The notes: generated by a model not told the origin, from the letters alone. A stretch of DNA of 64,000 nucleotides from Methyloversatilis discipulorum (GCF_000527135.1 NZ_AZUP01000001.1:2914001-2978000), one strand, 5' to 3'. Shown: positions 1 through 8,824, numbered from the stretch's first letter. A program made the numbers and translations.

Positions 1-1
1 G

Positions 2-55
2 GCCGCCGCTGCCGCGCGCGGCGCGGAACTGGGCGACCAGCTCGGCGCCGCCTGA
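2..55 (+). CDS. proC: C-terminal end of probable pyrroline-5-carboxylate reductase (partial)
   Basis: Only the last 17 codons and a TGA stop are inside the window. The reading frame ends in an alanine-rich helix with a RGAELGDQLG segment, which resembles the tail of proteobacterial ProC. ProC makes proline from pyrroline-5-carboxylate. The next gene is yggT, and proC-yggT is a common proteobacterial gene order, which is the main support. Too little sequence is present for a firm call; any other protein with an Ala-rich end remains possible. Confidence 0.5.
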   Translation, partial: AAAAARGAELGDQLGAA

Positions 56-107
56 ACCGGCGCCCGGCCAACACTGTCTTCACGCGATACGACAACGACA
101 CGAACCC

Positions 108-674
108 ATGCTGACCGACCTGACCCTGCTCGTCCTCAACGCCGTCGCCAGTTTCATCACCACGCTGCTGCTGGCCCGCTTCTACATGCAGTGGGCGCGC
201 GTGAGCTTCCGCAACCAGATCGGCGCCTTCGTGATCCAGACCACCGACTGGGCGGTACTGCCGGCTCGGCGCGTGATACCGGCGATGTTCGGACTGGACA
301 TGGCGACGCTGGTGGTCGCCTGGCTGATCCAGGTGGCGCTGATCCTGGTCGGCGCGCTGCTGCACGGCAGCATCGGTGCCGACGGTCTGATACCGCTCGC
401 GCTGCTGCGCGGCGTGATCGAAATCGCGCGGCTGTCGGTGTGGTTCCTGATCATCGTGCTCATCATTTCCGCGGTGATGAGCTGGGTGTCGCCGGGCAAT
501 CCGATCGGCAGCATGATGAACGCGCTGACCCGCCCCTTCCTGCAGCCGATACAGCGCGTGATGCCGCCGATCGCCAACGTCGACCTGTCGCCGCTGGTGC
601 TCATCCTCATCCTGCAGATCGTGCTCTACCTGATCGACGCGCTGTCGCGGCAGCTGTTCGGCCTGCTGGTCTGA
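108..674 (+). CDS. yggT: YggT family integral membrane protein
   Basis: A 188-residue, very hydrophobic protein made of two YGGT repeats (roughly residues 1-90 and 95-185), each with about two membrane helices. The second repeat carries the family-typical WVSPGNPIGSMMNALTRPFL stretch. YggT proteins sit in the inner membrane; their biochemical role is not settled, with reported links to osmotic stress tolerance and membrane protein organisation. The length matches the family. It follows the probable proC end by about 50 bases, so co-transcription is likely. The ATG at 108 is the only sensible start. Confidence 0.85.
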   Translation: MLTDLTLLVLNAVASFITTLLLARFYMQWARVSFRNQIGAFVIQTTDWAVLPARRVIPAMFGLDMATLVVAWLIQVALILVGALLHGSIGADGLIPLALLRGVIEIARLSVWFLIIVLIISAVMSWVSPGNPIGSMMNALTRPFLQPIQRVMPPIANVDLSPLVLILILQIVLYLIDALSRQLFGLLV

Positions 675-676
675 CG

Positions 677-694
677 CCGCCGCCGAAGCGGCGG
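677..694. terminator. Candidate bidirectional hairpin between convergent genes
   Basis: Seven-base perfect stem (CCGCCGC / GCGGCGG) with a four-base loop, read on the minus strand as a TTCG tetraloop. It lies between the convergent stops of yggT (674) and the gene ending at 703. Position and stability suit termination from both sides, but no T tract follows in either direction, so intrinsic termination is unproven. Confidence 0.3.
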
Positions 695-702
695 AAACGC
701 GT

Positions 703-1749
703 TCAGACGCTCATATCGACCTGGCTCACGCTACCCGCAGTGCCGTCCTCGCGCAGGTAGACGCCGGTCGCGCGCATTTCGCCCAGTGTTTCGTTGGCGG
801 CATTGCGCAGGCTGAACGGCGTGTCGACGCGGCCAAGATAGAAGGCGCCGGCGTTGGCCTGCTTCATCGTCTGCAGCGTGCCGGGGCCTTCCGCGTCCGG
901 GCGCCACAGCCGCAGCTGCGCGAAGCCGCTGTCGGCTTCATCGATCCAGCCGTTGCCGTCCTCGTCCAGCGCGGCCAGTTCCTCGAAACCATTGCCGGTG
1001 GTCGGTCCGAACAGTTCGCGGCCGTCGTCGATGCGACCGTTGCCATTGCGGTCGAACGCCAGCATGCCGCGTCCGCCGGCCAACGGCACCTGCTCCTTGC
1101 TGCCGTCGGCGTCGAGATCGAAGGCGAAGCGGACGTCGGACAGCGCCGCCGCCGGACCGGCGAAGTCCAGCATCAGCGGGTCTTTCAGCACGGCGTCGCC
1201 GGCGCGGAAGGATTCGCTGACGCTCATGCTTAAGCTGCGCGACATCTCGCTTTCGAGCTTGAAGGCGATCTCGCGCCCGTCGGCGGTGCGCACCGTCCCT
1301 TCGGCGGCGAAGCGCGTGGTTTCCGATTCGCTGTATTCGGCGTGGTAGTCGTACTCGATACCCCAGCCGGCGCGCTGCGGCGCCTGCGACTGCGCCGCAG
1401 CCGCAGTACCGGACGAAGCGGGCGGCGCTTCGGTCGGCATGTCCGCGCTGCGCAGCCAGCGCACCGGCTGGCCGGTGATCTTCTCTATCATCATGATGAG
1501 CAGCGACAGCCGGGGATCGTTGCGTACGGCCTCCTCGATGCCGTCCGGCGCCTCGACCGGATCGGCCTGCTGTGCGGCGAGCGCCGCTGGCGACAGGCTG
1601 ATGCGCGCTTCGCTGCGCGACGGGGGTGGGCCGTCGGTGGGCGGGCGGCGACGCTCACCGGTCCACATTTCAAGTCGTTCGGATACCTGCAGACGCCGCG
1701 ATTCGGCGTGCGAGGACTCAAGCTGTACGGTGCTGGCGGCGACCTTCAC
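703..1749 (-). CDS. Conserved hypothetical protein with EF-hand-like calcium motifs
   Basis: About 348 residues if started at the GTG at 1749. I prefer that start because AGGAGG lies nine bases upstream, whereas the longer open frame to 1851 begins inside a repeat-rich non-coding stretch. There is no signal peptide. The middle and C-terminal part carries acidic DxDxDG-like loops near residues 211, 233 (DRNGNGRIDDG) and 262 (DEDGNGWIDEAD), which resemble EF-hand or dockerin-type calcium loops. The N-terminal half is charged and low in recognisable structure. Similar proteins of unknown function occur in proteobacteria. Cellular role unknown; calcium binding is inferred from the loops only. Confidence 0.7.
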   Translation of the reverse strand: MKVAASTVQLESSHAESRRLQVSERLEMWTGERRRPPTDGPPPSRSEARISLSPAALAAQQADPVEAPDGIEEAVRNDPRLSLLIMMIEKITGQPVRWLRSADMPTEAPPASSGTAAAAQSQAPQRAGWGIEYDYHAEYSESETTRFAAEGTVRTADGREIAFKLESEMSRSLSMSVSESFRAGDAVLKDPLMLDFAGPAAALSDVRFAFDLDADGSKEQVPLAGGRGMLAFDRNGNGRIDDGRELFGPTTGNGFEELAALDEDGNGWIDEADSGFAQLRLWRPDAEGPGTLQTMKQANAGAFYLGRVDTPFSLRNAANETLGEMRATGVYLREDGTAGSVSQVDMSV

Positions 1750-1786
1750 GGTTCTGTGCCTCCTGGGTTCTGACCTCGATGTGCCA

Positions 1787-1968
1787 CCCGGAAAGTGAAG
1801 CGCGCGCACGTGCCCACGTGCAGTCGGCGACGCTTGCAGGCGTGCCTGCAAGCGTCCGTACCGACCATCGGGCGGCTTGGCAGCGTCGCACCTGACAGCA
1901 AGTCGGGCGGTATCGCCGCACCCTGCGCGAGGCAGGGCGTCAGCCGCGCGTGCGCTTCACTTTCCGGG
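1787..1968. repeat. 17-bp perfect inverted repeat pair enclosing a gene-free segment
   Basis: The arms CCCGGAAAGTGAAGCGC (1787-1803) and its exact reverse complement (1952-1968) are separated by 148 bases. Inside lies a second hairpin (1831-1854). The 326-base gap from 1750 to 2075 between two leftward genes holds no convincing gene; short frames through it repeat the same residues because of the inverted copies. It carries the promoter and leader of the gene ending at 703 at its left edge. No transposase or target duplication is seen, so this may be a small non-autonomous element, a structured RNA or a protein-binding region. Confidence 0.6.
1831..1854. repeat. 11-bp perfect hairpin with two-base loop
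   Basis: CGCTTGCAGGC, a GT spacer, then GCCTGCAAGCG form a near-perfect palindrome inside the larger inverted repeat. No T tract follows, so a terminator is unlikely on this evidence. It could be a dyad binding site or part of a folded RNA. Confidence 0.6.
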
Positions 1969-2075
1969 CGGATACACAGATTTACGGCCGCTGCGGCGGG
2001 CGCCGCAGGGTAAGAGAACATGCGAGGCAGATGAGCACCCGCGCTCATGGCGGATGCCGTGCAGACCGCGTGCAC

Positions 2076-2522
2076 TCAGTGCATCAGCACCGGTGCTGCA
2101 ATGAAGGTGTTGCTGCCGCGGCTGAGGTCCAGCGTGCCGCGGGCGAGGCGGCGGCTGTCGCCGTCGATGTCGTTGGCGACCCAGGTTTCGCGCTCCTTGG
2201 ACACCAGGTAGATGAGCACCACGTCGCGCGTGACCGGCGGCGAATCCGGCGCGTCATCGTCGAACTCGGCCAGCCGCAGCACGCAGCTCAGGCCGATCAG
2301 GTCGATGCCCGGCTCGGCGATGGTTTCCTGCACGAAACGCACCACCGACGCCTCGTCCAGCATGTCCATGCGGGCCAGCGCGGCGTCGGTGATGCGCCCG
2401 TGATCCAGCTGCGCCATCAGCGCAGTCGGTCGCGGCGGGCTGCCGCACGCGAGCATCGCGTCGGCGTGATCCTGGCAGGCGCGCAACACAGCGCGGAAAC
2501 ACGCTTCCTCCGTTGGCAGCAT
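2076..2522 (-). CDS. Hypothetical protein, 148 residues
   Basis: I do not recognise the family. The start at 2522 is chosen because GGAGGAGAC precedes the ATG at good spacing; an upstream in-frame ATG at 2537 would use those same ribosome-binding bases as codons. The product is acidic and soluble, without signal peptide or membrane helix. An N-terminal helical part (residues 1-85, rich in Ala, Asp and Met) is followed by alternating hydrophobic stretches such as DVVLIYLVSKERETWVAND, suggesting beta strands. It stands alone between the repeat region and acyP. Codon use looks like that of its neighbours, so it is probably a real gene. Confidence 0.6.
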   Translation of the reverse strand: MLPTEEACFRAVLRACQDHADAMLACGSPPRPTALMAQLDHGRITDAALARMDMLDEASVVRFVQETIAEPGIDLIGLSCVLRLAEFDDDAPDSPPVTRDVVLIYLVSKERETWVANDIDGDSRRLARGTLDLSRGSNTFIAAPVLMH

Positions 2523-2668
2523 GGTTGTCTCCTCCACATGTGTGGGTCGCGTCCATGTGCGCGCCTGATGTGAAAGCTAGACCTGTGCGGAAAGGAAGTC
2601 ATGACGCGCTGCCATGGCGGCAGTGCACCAAGTGGCGCGGGTTTGCCGGGTGGTTTGCGGGCGAAAGC

Positions 2669-2962
2669 TCAGGCCGTGGCGGCTTGCGTGAAGTCGTGCA
2701 GTGCGGCGTCGGCCTCTGCCGGCGACACGACGCAGGCGTCGACACGGGCGGCCGGCGGGCCGGTCTCGGCCCACGCCACCAGTGCATCGAGTGCCGCCGG
2801 ACGACCGACGGCATAAGCCTCGACCGAGCCGTCCCGGCGATTGCGCACCCAGCCGGTCAGTCCGAGGCGACGCGCCTGCTCGACCATGGACGCGCGGAAG
2901 AACACGCCCTGCACGCGACCGCTGATCGCGAAATGCAGGGCTTCGACCTCGCTCTCGTCCAT
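2669..2962 (-). CDS. acyP: Acylphosphatase
   Basis: A 97-residue protein of usual acylphosphatase length that hydrolyses carboxyl-phosphate bonds of small acyl phosphates in the cytoplasm. The signature [10 protein letters not shown] (residues 14-23, catalytic Arg23) and [13 protein letters not shown] with the catalytic Asn40 are intact. It lies ten bases downstream of metG on the same strand and is probably read through from it. A functional link to methionyl-tRNA synthetase is not implied. Confidence 0.92.
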   Translation of the reverse strand: MDESEVEALHFAISGRVQGVFFRASMVEQARRLGLTGWVRNRRDGSVEAYAVGRPAALDALVAWAETGPPAARVDACVVSPAEADAALHDFTQAATA

Positions 2963-2972
2963 CGCCGCGCGC

Positions 2973-5123
2973 TTACTTGACGCGCATGCCCGGCTGCGCG
3001 CCGGAATCCGGCGACAGGATGAACAGCCCCGGCACTTCGCCCTTGTCGTCGGAGGCGGCCAGCACCATGCCTTCCGACATGCCGAACTTCATCTTGCGCG
3101 GCGCGAGGTTGGCCACCATCACGGTGAGCCGCCCGACCAGCGCCGCCGGGTCGTAGGCCGACTTGATGCCGGCGAACACCTGGCGGGGTTTTTCCTCACC
3201 GATATCCAGTTGCAGACGCAGCAGCTTGTCCGCACCTTCGACATGGTCGGCGGCGACGATTTTCGCGATGCGCAGTTCGACCTTGGAGAAATCGTCGATC
3301 GAAATGTGTGCGCCGGCGTCGGCGGCCGGGGTTTCAACCTTCTTCGGTGCTTCGGTCTTGGCCGGCGCGGCAGCGGGGGCTTGCGTGTTCACCAGGGATT
3401 CCTTGTTGGCGTCGACCAGCGCGACCACCTGCTTGGGGTCGATGCGGGTCATCAGGTGCTTGTATTCGTTGATGGTGTGACCGGCCGTGAGGGTCGAGCC
3501 GAAGTCGTCCCAGCCCAGCGGCGCGATGTTCAGGAAGCGCTCGACCTCGGCCACCAGGTGCGGCAGCACCGGCTTGAGCAGCACCGACAGCTGGCGGAAC
3601 AGTTCGAGCGCGGTGCTGCACACCGACTGCAGCTTGTCGTCCTGCCCGTCCTGCTTGGCCAGCACCCACGGGGCGTGGTCGTTCACGAACACGTTGGCCT
3701 GGTCGGCGCAGGCCATCACCTCGCGCAGCGCACGCGCGTAGTCGCGCGACTCGTAGGCGTCGCGGATCGACGCCTCGTGCCAGTGAAACGGTACGGTCGG
3801 CGCCGACAGCACGCCGCCGAAGCGCTTGGTGATGAAACCCGCGCAGCGGCTGGCGATGTTGATGTACTTGCCGACCAGATCCGAATTGACGCGCGCGACG
3901 AAGTCGTCGAGGTTCAGATCGATGTCTTCCATCGAGCCGTTCAGCTTGGCGGCATAGTAATAGCGCAGCCATTCCGGATTCAGGCCGAGGTCGAGGTAGC
4001 TCTGCGCGGTGATGAAGGTGCCGCGGCTCTTGCTCATCTTCTCGCCGTTCACGGTGAGGAAGCCGTGCGCGTTGATCTGGGTCGGCGTGCGGTAGCCGGA
4101 GTGCTCCAGCATGGCCGGCCAGAACAGCGCGTGGAAGTACAGGATGTCCTTGCCGATGAAATGGACCATTTCGGTGCCCGCCGCCTTCGCACCCGCGGCG
4201 TCGAGAAAGTCCGCCTCGCTGATGTCGTGGCCGAGCGCCTTCTGCTTAGCGACGTAGTTGCGGAAGCTGCCGAAATAGCCGACCGGCGCGTCCAGCCAGA
4301 CATAGAAGAACTTGTTATCGGTACCCGGGATGCGGAAGCCGAAATAGGGCGCGTCGCGCGAAATGTCCCAGTCGGACAGGCGGTTGTCGCCCGGCTCGCC
4401 CAGCCATTCCTTCATCTTGTTCGCCGCTTCCGGCTGCAGCCGGTTCGAGCCCTGGGTGAAGTCGCGCAGGAAGTTCTCGCACTGCGGGGCCGACAGCCGG
4501 AAGAAGTAGTGCTCGCTGGCACGCCGCTCTGGCGCCGCGCCCGACACCACCGAATAGGCGTTCTTCAGTTCGGTCGGCGCATAGGTGGCGCCGCACACTT
4601 CGCAGGAGTCGCCGTACTGGTCCTTGGCCGAACACTTCGGGCACTCGCCCTTGATGAAGCGGTCCGGCAGGAACATCTCCTTCACCGGGTCGTAGAACTG
4701 CTCGACCGAGCGCTGGGCGATCAGGTCGCCGGCCTTCAGCTTGGCGTAGATGTCTTCGCAGAAGGCGCGGTTCTCGTCGGAATCGGTCTGGTGGTAGTTG
4801 TCGAAACTGACCAGGAAGCCGCCCAGTTCGCCGGCGCCCTTCTTCCACGCGGCTTGCACGTCGAGGCCGCCGAAGAAGTCGCGGGCATGTTCGTGCAGCA
4901 CGCGCTCGACCAGTTGGCGCGGCGTGATGCCTTCCTTCTCGGCGCGCAGCATGATGGGCGTGCCATGCTGGTCGTCGGCGCCGACGTAATGCACCTCGTG
5001 CCCGCGCATGCGCTGGAAGCGCACCCAGATATCGGTCTGGATGTATTCGACCAGATGGCCGAGGTGGATGGCGCCGTTGGCGTAAGGCAGGGCGCTGGTG
5101 ACGAGCAGGCGGCGGCGGGACAT
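2973..5123 (-). CDS. metG: Methionyl-tRNA synthetase
   Basis: A 716-residue class I synthetase that charges tRNA-Met for initiation and elongation. The catalytic core begins with [19 protein letters not shown], containing the HIGH-type motif HLGH, and has KMSKS in [12 protein letters not shown] zinc knuckle of four cysteines (CPKC...CEVC) places it in the MetG1-type group. An Ala/Pro/Lys-rich linker leads to the C-terminal EMAP/Trbp111 tRNA-binding domain ([20 protein letters not shown]). The frame extends to 5192, but homology begins at the ATG at 5123; no strong ribosome-binding site precedes it. It is divergent from apbC, with a shared AT-richer promoter gap. Confidence 0.97.
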   Translation of the reverse strand: MSRRRLLVTSALPYANGAIHLGHLVEYIQTDIWVRFQRMRGHEVHYVGADDQHGTPIMLRAEKEGITPRQLVERVLHEHARDFFGGLDVQAAWKKGAGELGGFLVSFDNYHQTDSDENRAFCEDIYAKLKAGDLIAQRSVEQFYDPVKEMFLPDRFIKGECPKCSAKDQYGDSCEVCGATYAPTELKNAYSVVSGAAPERRASEHYFFRLSAPQCENFLRDFTQGSNRLQPEAANKMKEWLGEPGDNRLSDWDISRDAPYFGFRIPGTDNKFFYVWLDAPVGYFGSFRNYVAKQKALGHDISEADFLDAAGAKAAGTEMVHFIGKDILYFHALFWPAMLEHSGYRTPTQINAHGFLTVNGEKMSKSRGTFITAQSYLDLGLNPEWLRYYYAAKLNGSMEDIDLNLDDFVARVNSDLVGKYINIASRCAGFITKRFGGVLSAPTVPFHWHEASIRDAYESRDYARALREVMACADQANVFVNDHAPWVLAKQDGQDDKLQSVCSTALELFRQLSVLLKPVLPHLVAEVERFLNIAPLGWDDFGSTLTAGHTINEYKHLMTRIDPKQVVALVDANKESLVNTQAPAAAPAKTEAPKKVETPAADAGAHISIDDFSKVELRIAKIVAADHVEGADKLLRLQLDIGEEKPRQVFAGIKSAYDPAALVGRLTVMVANLAPRKMKFGMSEGMVLAASDDKGEVPGLFILSPDSGAQPGMRVK

Positions 5124-5293
5124 GATGGAGGGCGAAGTGACAGCCAAAGCGGGGAAACCCGCAATTCTACTGCCCGCACGCGGCTGCGCCACGGTGCGCG
5201 GGTGTATCGGTTATACTTTAGTAAATTGATCGGGTATTCCGCGACAGGCGCGCACGAGGCGCGACGGCGGCTACCCAGCGTACGGAGTTGTCC

Positions 5294-6382
5294 ATGTCCA
5301 TCACCGAAGCCCAGGTCCAGAGCGCGCTCAAGGAACTGATAGACCCGAATACCGGCAAGGATTTCGTCAGCACGCGCAGCGCGCGGAACATCCGCATCGA
5401 CGGCGCCGACGTGTCGGTCGATATCGAACTGGGCTATCCGGCGAAAAGTCAGATGGACCACCTGCGCCGCCTCGCCATCGCCTGTCTGCGCGCGATTCCG
5501 GGTGTCGGCAACGTCAGCGTCAGCGTGACACAGAAGATCGTGTCGCACGCGGTGCAGCGCGGCGTGAAGCTGCTGCCCGGCGTCAAGAACATCATCGCCG
5601 TCGCCTCCGGTAAGGGCGGCGTCGGCAAGAGCACCACCGCAGTGAACCTGGCACTGGCGCTGGCTGCCGAAGGTGCGACCGTCGGCCTGCTCGACGCCGA
5701 CATCTACGGCCCGTCGCAGCCGCAGATGCTGGGCATCACCGGCCGTCCCGAATCGCCGGACGGCAAGTCGCTGGCGCCGATGACGGCCTACGGCATCCAG
5801 GCGATGTCGATCGGCTTCCTGATCGACGTTGAAACGCCGATGGTGTGGCGCGGCCCTATGGTGACCTCGGCGCTGGAACAGCTGCTGACCGAAACCCGCT
5901 GGGACGAGGTCGATTATCTGGTGATCGACATGCCGCCGGGCACCGGCGACATCCAGCTGACACTTGCGCAGAAGGTGCCGGTGACCGGCGCCGTCATCGT
6001 CACGACGCCGCAGGACATCGCGCTGCTCGATGCGCGCAAGGGTCTGAAAATGTTCGAAAAAGTGGGCATCCCCATCCTCGGCATCGTCGAGAACATGAGC
6101 CTGCACACCTGTTCGAAGTGCGGCCACGAAGAACACATTTTCGGCGAGGGCGGCGGTGCGCGGATGGCGGCCGACTACGACCTCGACGTGCTCGGCTCGC
6201 TGCCGCTGGCGATGCAGATCCGCGAGCAGGCGGATTCCGGCAAGCCCACCGTGGTGTCCGACCCGGACGGCCGCGTCGCCGAAATCTATCGCGACATCGC
6301 ACGCAAGGTGGCCGTCAAGATCGCCGACAAGGCGAAGGACATGACGGCCAAGTTCCCGAGCATCGTCGTGCAGAACACCTGA
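5294..6382 (+). CDS. apbC: Iron-sulfur cluster carrier protein ApbC/Mrp
   Basis: A 362-residue P-loop ATPase of the Mrp/NBP35 family that carries [4Fe-4S] clusters to apoproteins in the cytosol. The N-terminal MIP18/DUF59 domain (residues 5-80) is followed by a deviant Walker A, SGKGGVGKS, near residue 106. A C-terminal CSKC motif is the cluster-binding pair shared by the dimer. The ATG at 5294 is preceded by GGAG; a TTG six bases upstream is less likely. metG-apbC divergence is common in betaproteobacteria. The cluster carrier may serve the iron-sulfur enzymes of the cell, QueE among them, but no specific partner is indicated. Confidence 0.95.
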   Translation: MSITEAQVQSALKELIDPNTGKDFVSTRSARNIRIDGADVSVDIELGYPAKSQMDHLRRLAIACLRAIPGVGNVSVSVTQKIVSHAVQRGVKLLPGVKNIIAVASGKGGVGKSTTAVNLALALAAEGATVGLLDADIYGPSQPQMLGITGRPESPDGKSLAPMTAYGIQAMSIGFLIDVETPMVWRGPMVTSALEQLLTETRWDEVDYLVIDMPPGTGDIQLTLAQKVPVTGAVIVTTPQDIALLDARKGLKMFEKVGIPILGIVENMSLHTCSKCGHEEHIFGEGGGARMAADYDLDVLGSLPLAMQIREQADSGKPTVVSDPDGRVAEIYRDIARKVAVKIADKAKDMTAKFPSIVVQNT

Positions 6383-6421
6383 TCGAGCCGCCCGCCGGGC
6401 GGTCGCGTGGGGAGAGTCCGG

Positions 6422-6727
6422 ATGAAGCTGCTGAAACTGCTTGTACTTGCATCCTGTAGCGCGCTGCCCGCCTATCTGCAGGCGGCCGACCCGGTCAAGG
6501 GCGGAGAACTGGTGACCGAAGCGCAGTGCGAAAGCTGCCACGACGATCGTTACGGCGGCGGCGACGGAACCCAGATCTACCTGCGCAGCGACCGCCGCGT
6601 CAATTCACTGGCGCAGCTGGCCACCCAGGTCAGCGTATGCAATTCGCAACTCAATACCGGCTGGTTCCCGGAAGACGAGGCGCACGTCGTCGCCTATCTG
6701 AACAAGCGCTTCTACAAGTTCAGATAG
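6422..6727 (+). CDS. Small periplasmic monohaem cytochrome c
   Basis: A 101-residue protein with an N-terminal signal peptide (MKLLKLLVLASCSALPAYLQA) and one haem c site, CESCH at residues 36-40. A candidate axial Met is not obvious after the haem site, so the sixth ligand is unknown. The ATG at 6422 follows GGGGAGAG. It lies 39 bases after apbC and could be co-transcribed. Homologues of this size next to metG/apbC are widespread in betaproteobacteria but uncharacterised. It is an electron carrier by inference; redox partner unknown. Confidence 0.8.
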   Translation: MKLLKLLVLASCSALPAYLQAADPVKGGELVTEAQCESCHDDRYGGGDGTQIYLRSDRRVNSLAQLATQVSVCNSQLNTGWFPEDEAHVVAYLNKRFYKFR

Positions 6728-6744
6728 GCGCTACAGACCCTGGT

Positions 6745-7371
6745 TCAACTCACCGAACGCCGGCAGTAGCAATAGACGAACTGCTGCACGGCGCCACCCG
6801 GCGTGTGGTGCGTTTCGCGGCTGTGTTCGAGCAGTTCGAAGGGCGCGCCGAATTCGGCGTGCAGCGCGTCGGCGCCGTAGCGCATGACCGGCAGTCCGCT
6901 GCAGCGATCCGGCCCATCCTCGGCGAAGGTGGCGACGATGACGTGACCGCCCGGCTTCACCGACTGCAGCACCCGTTCGACATAGGCTCGCCGCTGCGCC
7001 ACATCGGTCAGAAAGTGGAAGACCGCGCGGTCGTGCCAGAGGTCGTAGCGCTGGCGCGACACATCGACGGCGGTGATGTCCGCCTCGACCCAGCTCACCC
7101 GTTGCGCGTTGTCGCCGAGCCGCGTCTGCGCCGCAGCGAGTGCGGCAGCGGACAGGTCGAGTACGGTAAGGTCGTGATAGCCACGCGCCAGCAGATCGTC
7201 GACCAGGGTCGAAGCGCCGCCGCCGACGTCGATGATCGCCGCATCGCGCGCGAGGCCGGCGCGGGCGATCAGTTCCAGCGAGTGTTCGGCATGCGGCTGG
7301 AACCAGCTCACGCTGTCCGGCGTCCGCTGGGCATACACCTCTTCCCAGTGCGTCTTTGCCCGACCGTTCAT
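6745..7371 (-). CDS. Class I SAM-dependent methyltransferase at the end of the sox operon
   Basis: A 208-residue soluble methyltransferase. Motif I is IDVGGGAS at residues 47-54, followed by LTVLDLSAAALAAA (acidic loop binding SAM) and the later YDLWHDRAVFHFLT and VKPGGHVIVATFAEDG segments. The fold resembles small-molecule methyltransferases, including thiopurine- and tellurite-type enzymes, but the substrate cannot be read from the sequence. Its start overlaps the stop of the thioredoxin gene by four bases (ATGA), so it is translationally coupled to the sox operon. A thiol or sulfide substrate would fit the context; this is inference. Confidence 0.8.
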   Translation of the reverse strand: MNGRAKTHWEEVYAQRTPDSVSWFQPHAEHSLELIARAGLARDAAIIDVGGGASTLVDDLLARGYHDLTVLDLSAAALAAAQTRLGDNAQRVSWVEADITAVDVSRQRYDLWHDRAVFHFLTDVAQRRAYVERVLQSVKPGGHVIVATFAEDGPDRCSGLPVMRYGADALHAEFGAPFELLEHSRETHHTPGGAVQQFVYCYCRRSVS

Positions 7372-7853
7372 CGCGCAGCAGCCTTCAGCCCGGTGGCGAT
7401 CGCGTCGTCCAGGTAGGCGCCGTAGAAATCCGCCTTGCCGGCACCGATCAGCGGCGACGCGACCTGCTGGCCCCGCGCGTCGAGGAAGAGCACGGTGGGT
7501 GCGAACTGCACCTTGAGCCGCTTCGCGAAGGCGGCCTGCGTGGTGGCCGAGCCGTCGAAATCGGTCAGCGCACGCGCGCTGTTCAGATCGACCTCGCGGA
7601 TCACCAGCCGGCCGCGCTGTGCGGCGTCGCGCGCCAGCGGTGCGAGATAGTGGCTGCGCACCTCTTCGCAGTAATGGCAGCCGGGCAAGGAGAACAGCAC
7701 GACGAACACCACACCCGGGTTGGCCGCCTCGCGCGCGTCGTTCGCCGCGTGCACCAGCACCGGCAGCGCCGCGCCGGCCGTGCGCGCGGGCTTGGCGGCC
7801 AGCGCCGGGCAGACGACCAGCGCAGCGGCAGCAATCAGGGCGCGCCACTTCAT
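7368..7853 (-). CDS. soxW: Periplasmic thioredoxin-like protein (SoxW-type)
   Basis: A 161-residue thioredoxin-fold protein with a signal peptide (residues 1-20). The redox motif is CHYC at residues 59-62 in the context FSLPGCHYCEEV, and the cis-Pro loop is FAPTVLFLD. SoxW proteins keep Sox proteins, SoxY in particular, in the reduced state in the periplasm; they normally receive electrons from the membrane protein SoxV/CcdA, which is not encoded next to it. Start and stop overlap the neighbouring genes by four bases each, so the gene is embedded in the operon. A generic SoxW/DsbC-like assignment is safe; the exact partner is inferred. Confidence 0.75.
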   Translation of the reverse strand: MKWRALIAAAALVVCPALAAKPARTAGAALPVLVHAANDAREAANPGVVFVVLFSLPGCHYCEEVRSHYLAPLARDAAQRGRLVIREVDLNSARALTDFDGSATTQAAFAKRLKVQFAPTVLFLDARGQQVASPLIGAGKADFYGAYLDDAIATGLKAAAR

Positions 7854-8824
7854 TTGCCGAGCGCCTCCTGTTCCATGCGCAGGAAGGTACCGTAGGCGTT
7901 GATGCGGTTGGCGGCATCGAAGGCCGGCATCTTTTCCCAGCGGCTCCAGTCGGTGCGCGCGTAGGCTTCGTCGAAAGGCATGAAATCGGCCACCGCGCGG
8001 CCCATCTGTTCGCGCAGATAGGCGATGTAGTCGCGCGTCATGCCGAGATCGCGCGCCGGGTCGGTCGAGGCCGGACCGTGACCGGTCACCAGCGTGCCCG
8101 GCTTCATCGCCAGCAGCTGTTCCATCGTGCTGAGCCAGCGCTTGCTGTCGGCGTCGCCGACAAACGGAATGCGGCCGATGAACAGAATGTCGCCCGAGTA
8201 GATGACGCGGTCCTCGCGCACGACGATGACCATGTCGTCCGGCGCGTGCGCCGGGCCGAGATAGACCAGCTCGAAGGTGATGTCGCCCATGCGGAAGCTG
8301 GTGTCGCCCTCCAGCCACACGTCGGCAGCGACCAGCCGCGTGTTGGCGTCTACCCAGGGGTCGAGGTCGCGCCGCCGCTGTTCGAGCCGTGCGCGCCCCT
8401 CTTCGCCCTCGATGTACTCGCGTCCTGCGCGATGCGCCCACACATCGGCACCGATCGCCTTGAAGGCCTGCAGGCCGTAGAAGTGGTCGGCGTGGTAGTG
8501 GGTCACCAGCACGCGCTTGATCGGCTGGTCAGTCACGGAACGGATCGCGGCGATCAGCGCCTGACCCAGCGCAGGTGTGCCGAGCGCGTCGATCACGACC
8601 ACGCCGTCACCGGTGACGACGAAGCCGGCATTCGAGTTGAACGCCTCGTTGGCCAGACTGGCCGGGCCGGATTCGCCCTGCACGTACCAGCTGTGCGTGC
8701 CCACCTGTACCGGCTTCAACGCCGCACGCAAGGCGGGTGCGTCGCCCGCCGCTGCGAACTGCGCGAGGAGGAGTGCGCAGGCTGCAAGCAGCTGCCGGAG
8801 CGGCGGGCGACGCAGCGGGCGCAT
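7850..8824 (-). CDS. soxH: Periplasmic metallo-beta-lactamase-fold hydrolase, SoxH type
   Basis: A 324-residue exported MBL-fold protein. The signal peptide covers residues 1-26, and the metal motif THYHADH is at residues 108-114, with later ligands in GPAHAPDDM, SGDILF and TGHGPAS. SoxH-like proteins occur at the 3' end of sox operons and in quinoprotein systems. Their reaction is not firmly established and they are dispensable for thiosulfate oxidation in studied strains. It lies two bases after soxB and overlaps the thioredoxin gene by four bases. A thiol-ester or glutathione-persulfide substrate is possible but not shown. Confidence 0.85.
   Translation of the reverse strand: MRPLRRPPLRQLLAACALLLAQFAAAGDAPALRAALKPVQVGTHSWYVQGESGPASLANEAFNSNAGFVVTGDGVVVIDALGTPALGQALIAAIRSVTDQPIKRVLVTHYHADHFYGLQAFKAIGADVWAHRAGREYIEGEEGRARLEQRRRDLDPWVDANTRLVAADVWLEGDTSFRMGDITFELVYLGPAHAPDDMVIVVREDRVIYSGDILFIGRIPFVGDADSKRWLSTMEQLLAMKPGTLVTGHGPASTDPARDLGMTRDYIAYLREQMGRAVADFMPFDEAYARTDWSRWEKMPAFDAANRINAYGTFLRMEQEALGK

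Noticed and set aside
1787..1968. Insertion sequence bounded by the inverted repeats
   Set aside because: There is no transposase frame between the arms and no target-site duplication; only a structural or non-autonomous element remains possible.
5205..5235. Divergent metG/apbC promoters in the AT-rich segment with TATACT
   Set aside because: A -10-like hexamer is present but no acceptable -35 lies at the right distance in either direction.
2841..5339. An 832-codon open frame on the + strand opposite metG
   Set aside because: It is the antisense shadow of metG in very GC-rich sequence; its product is a low-complexity His/Arg/Val mix with no recognisable domain.
6388..6402. GC palindrome after apbC as a terminator
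   Set aside because: No T tract and very short loop; the next gene follows closely in the same direction.
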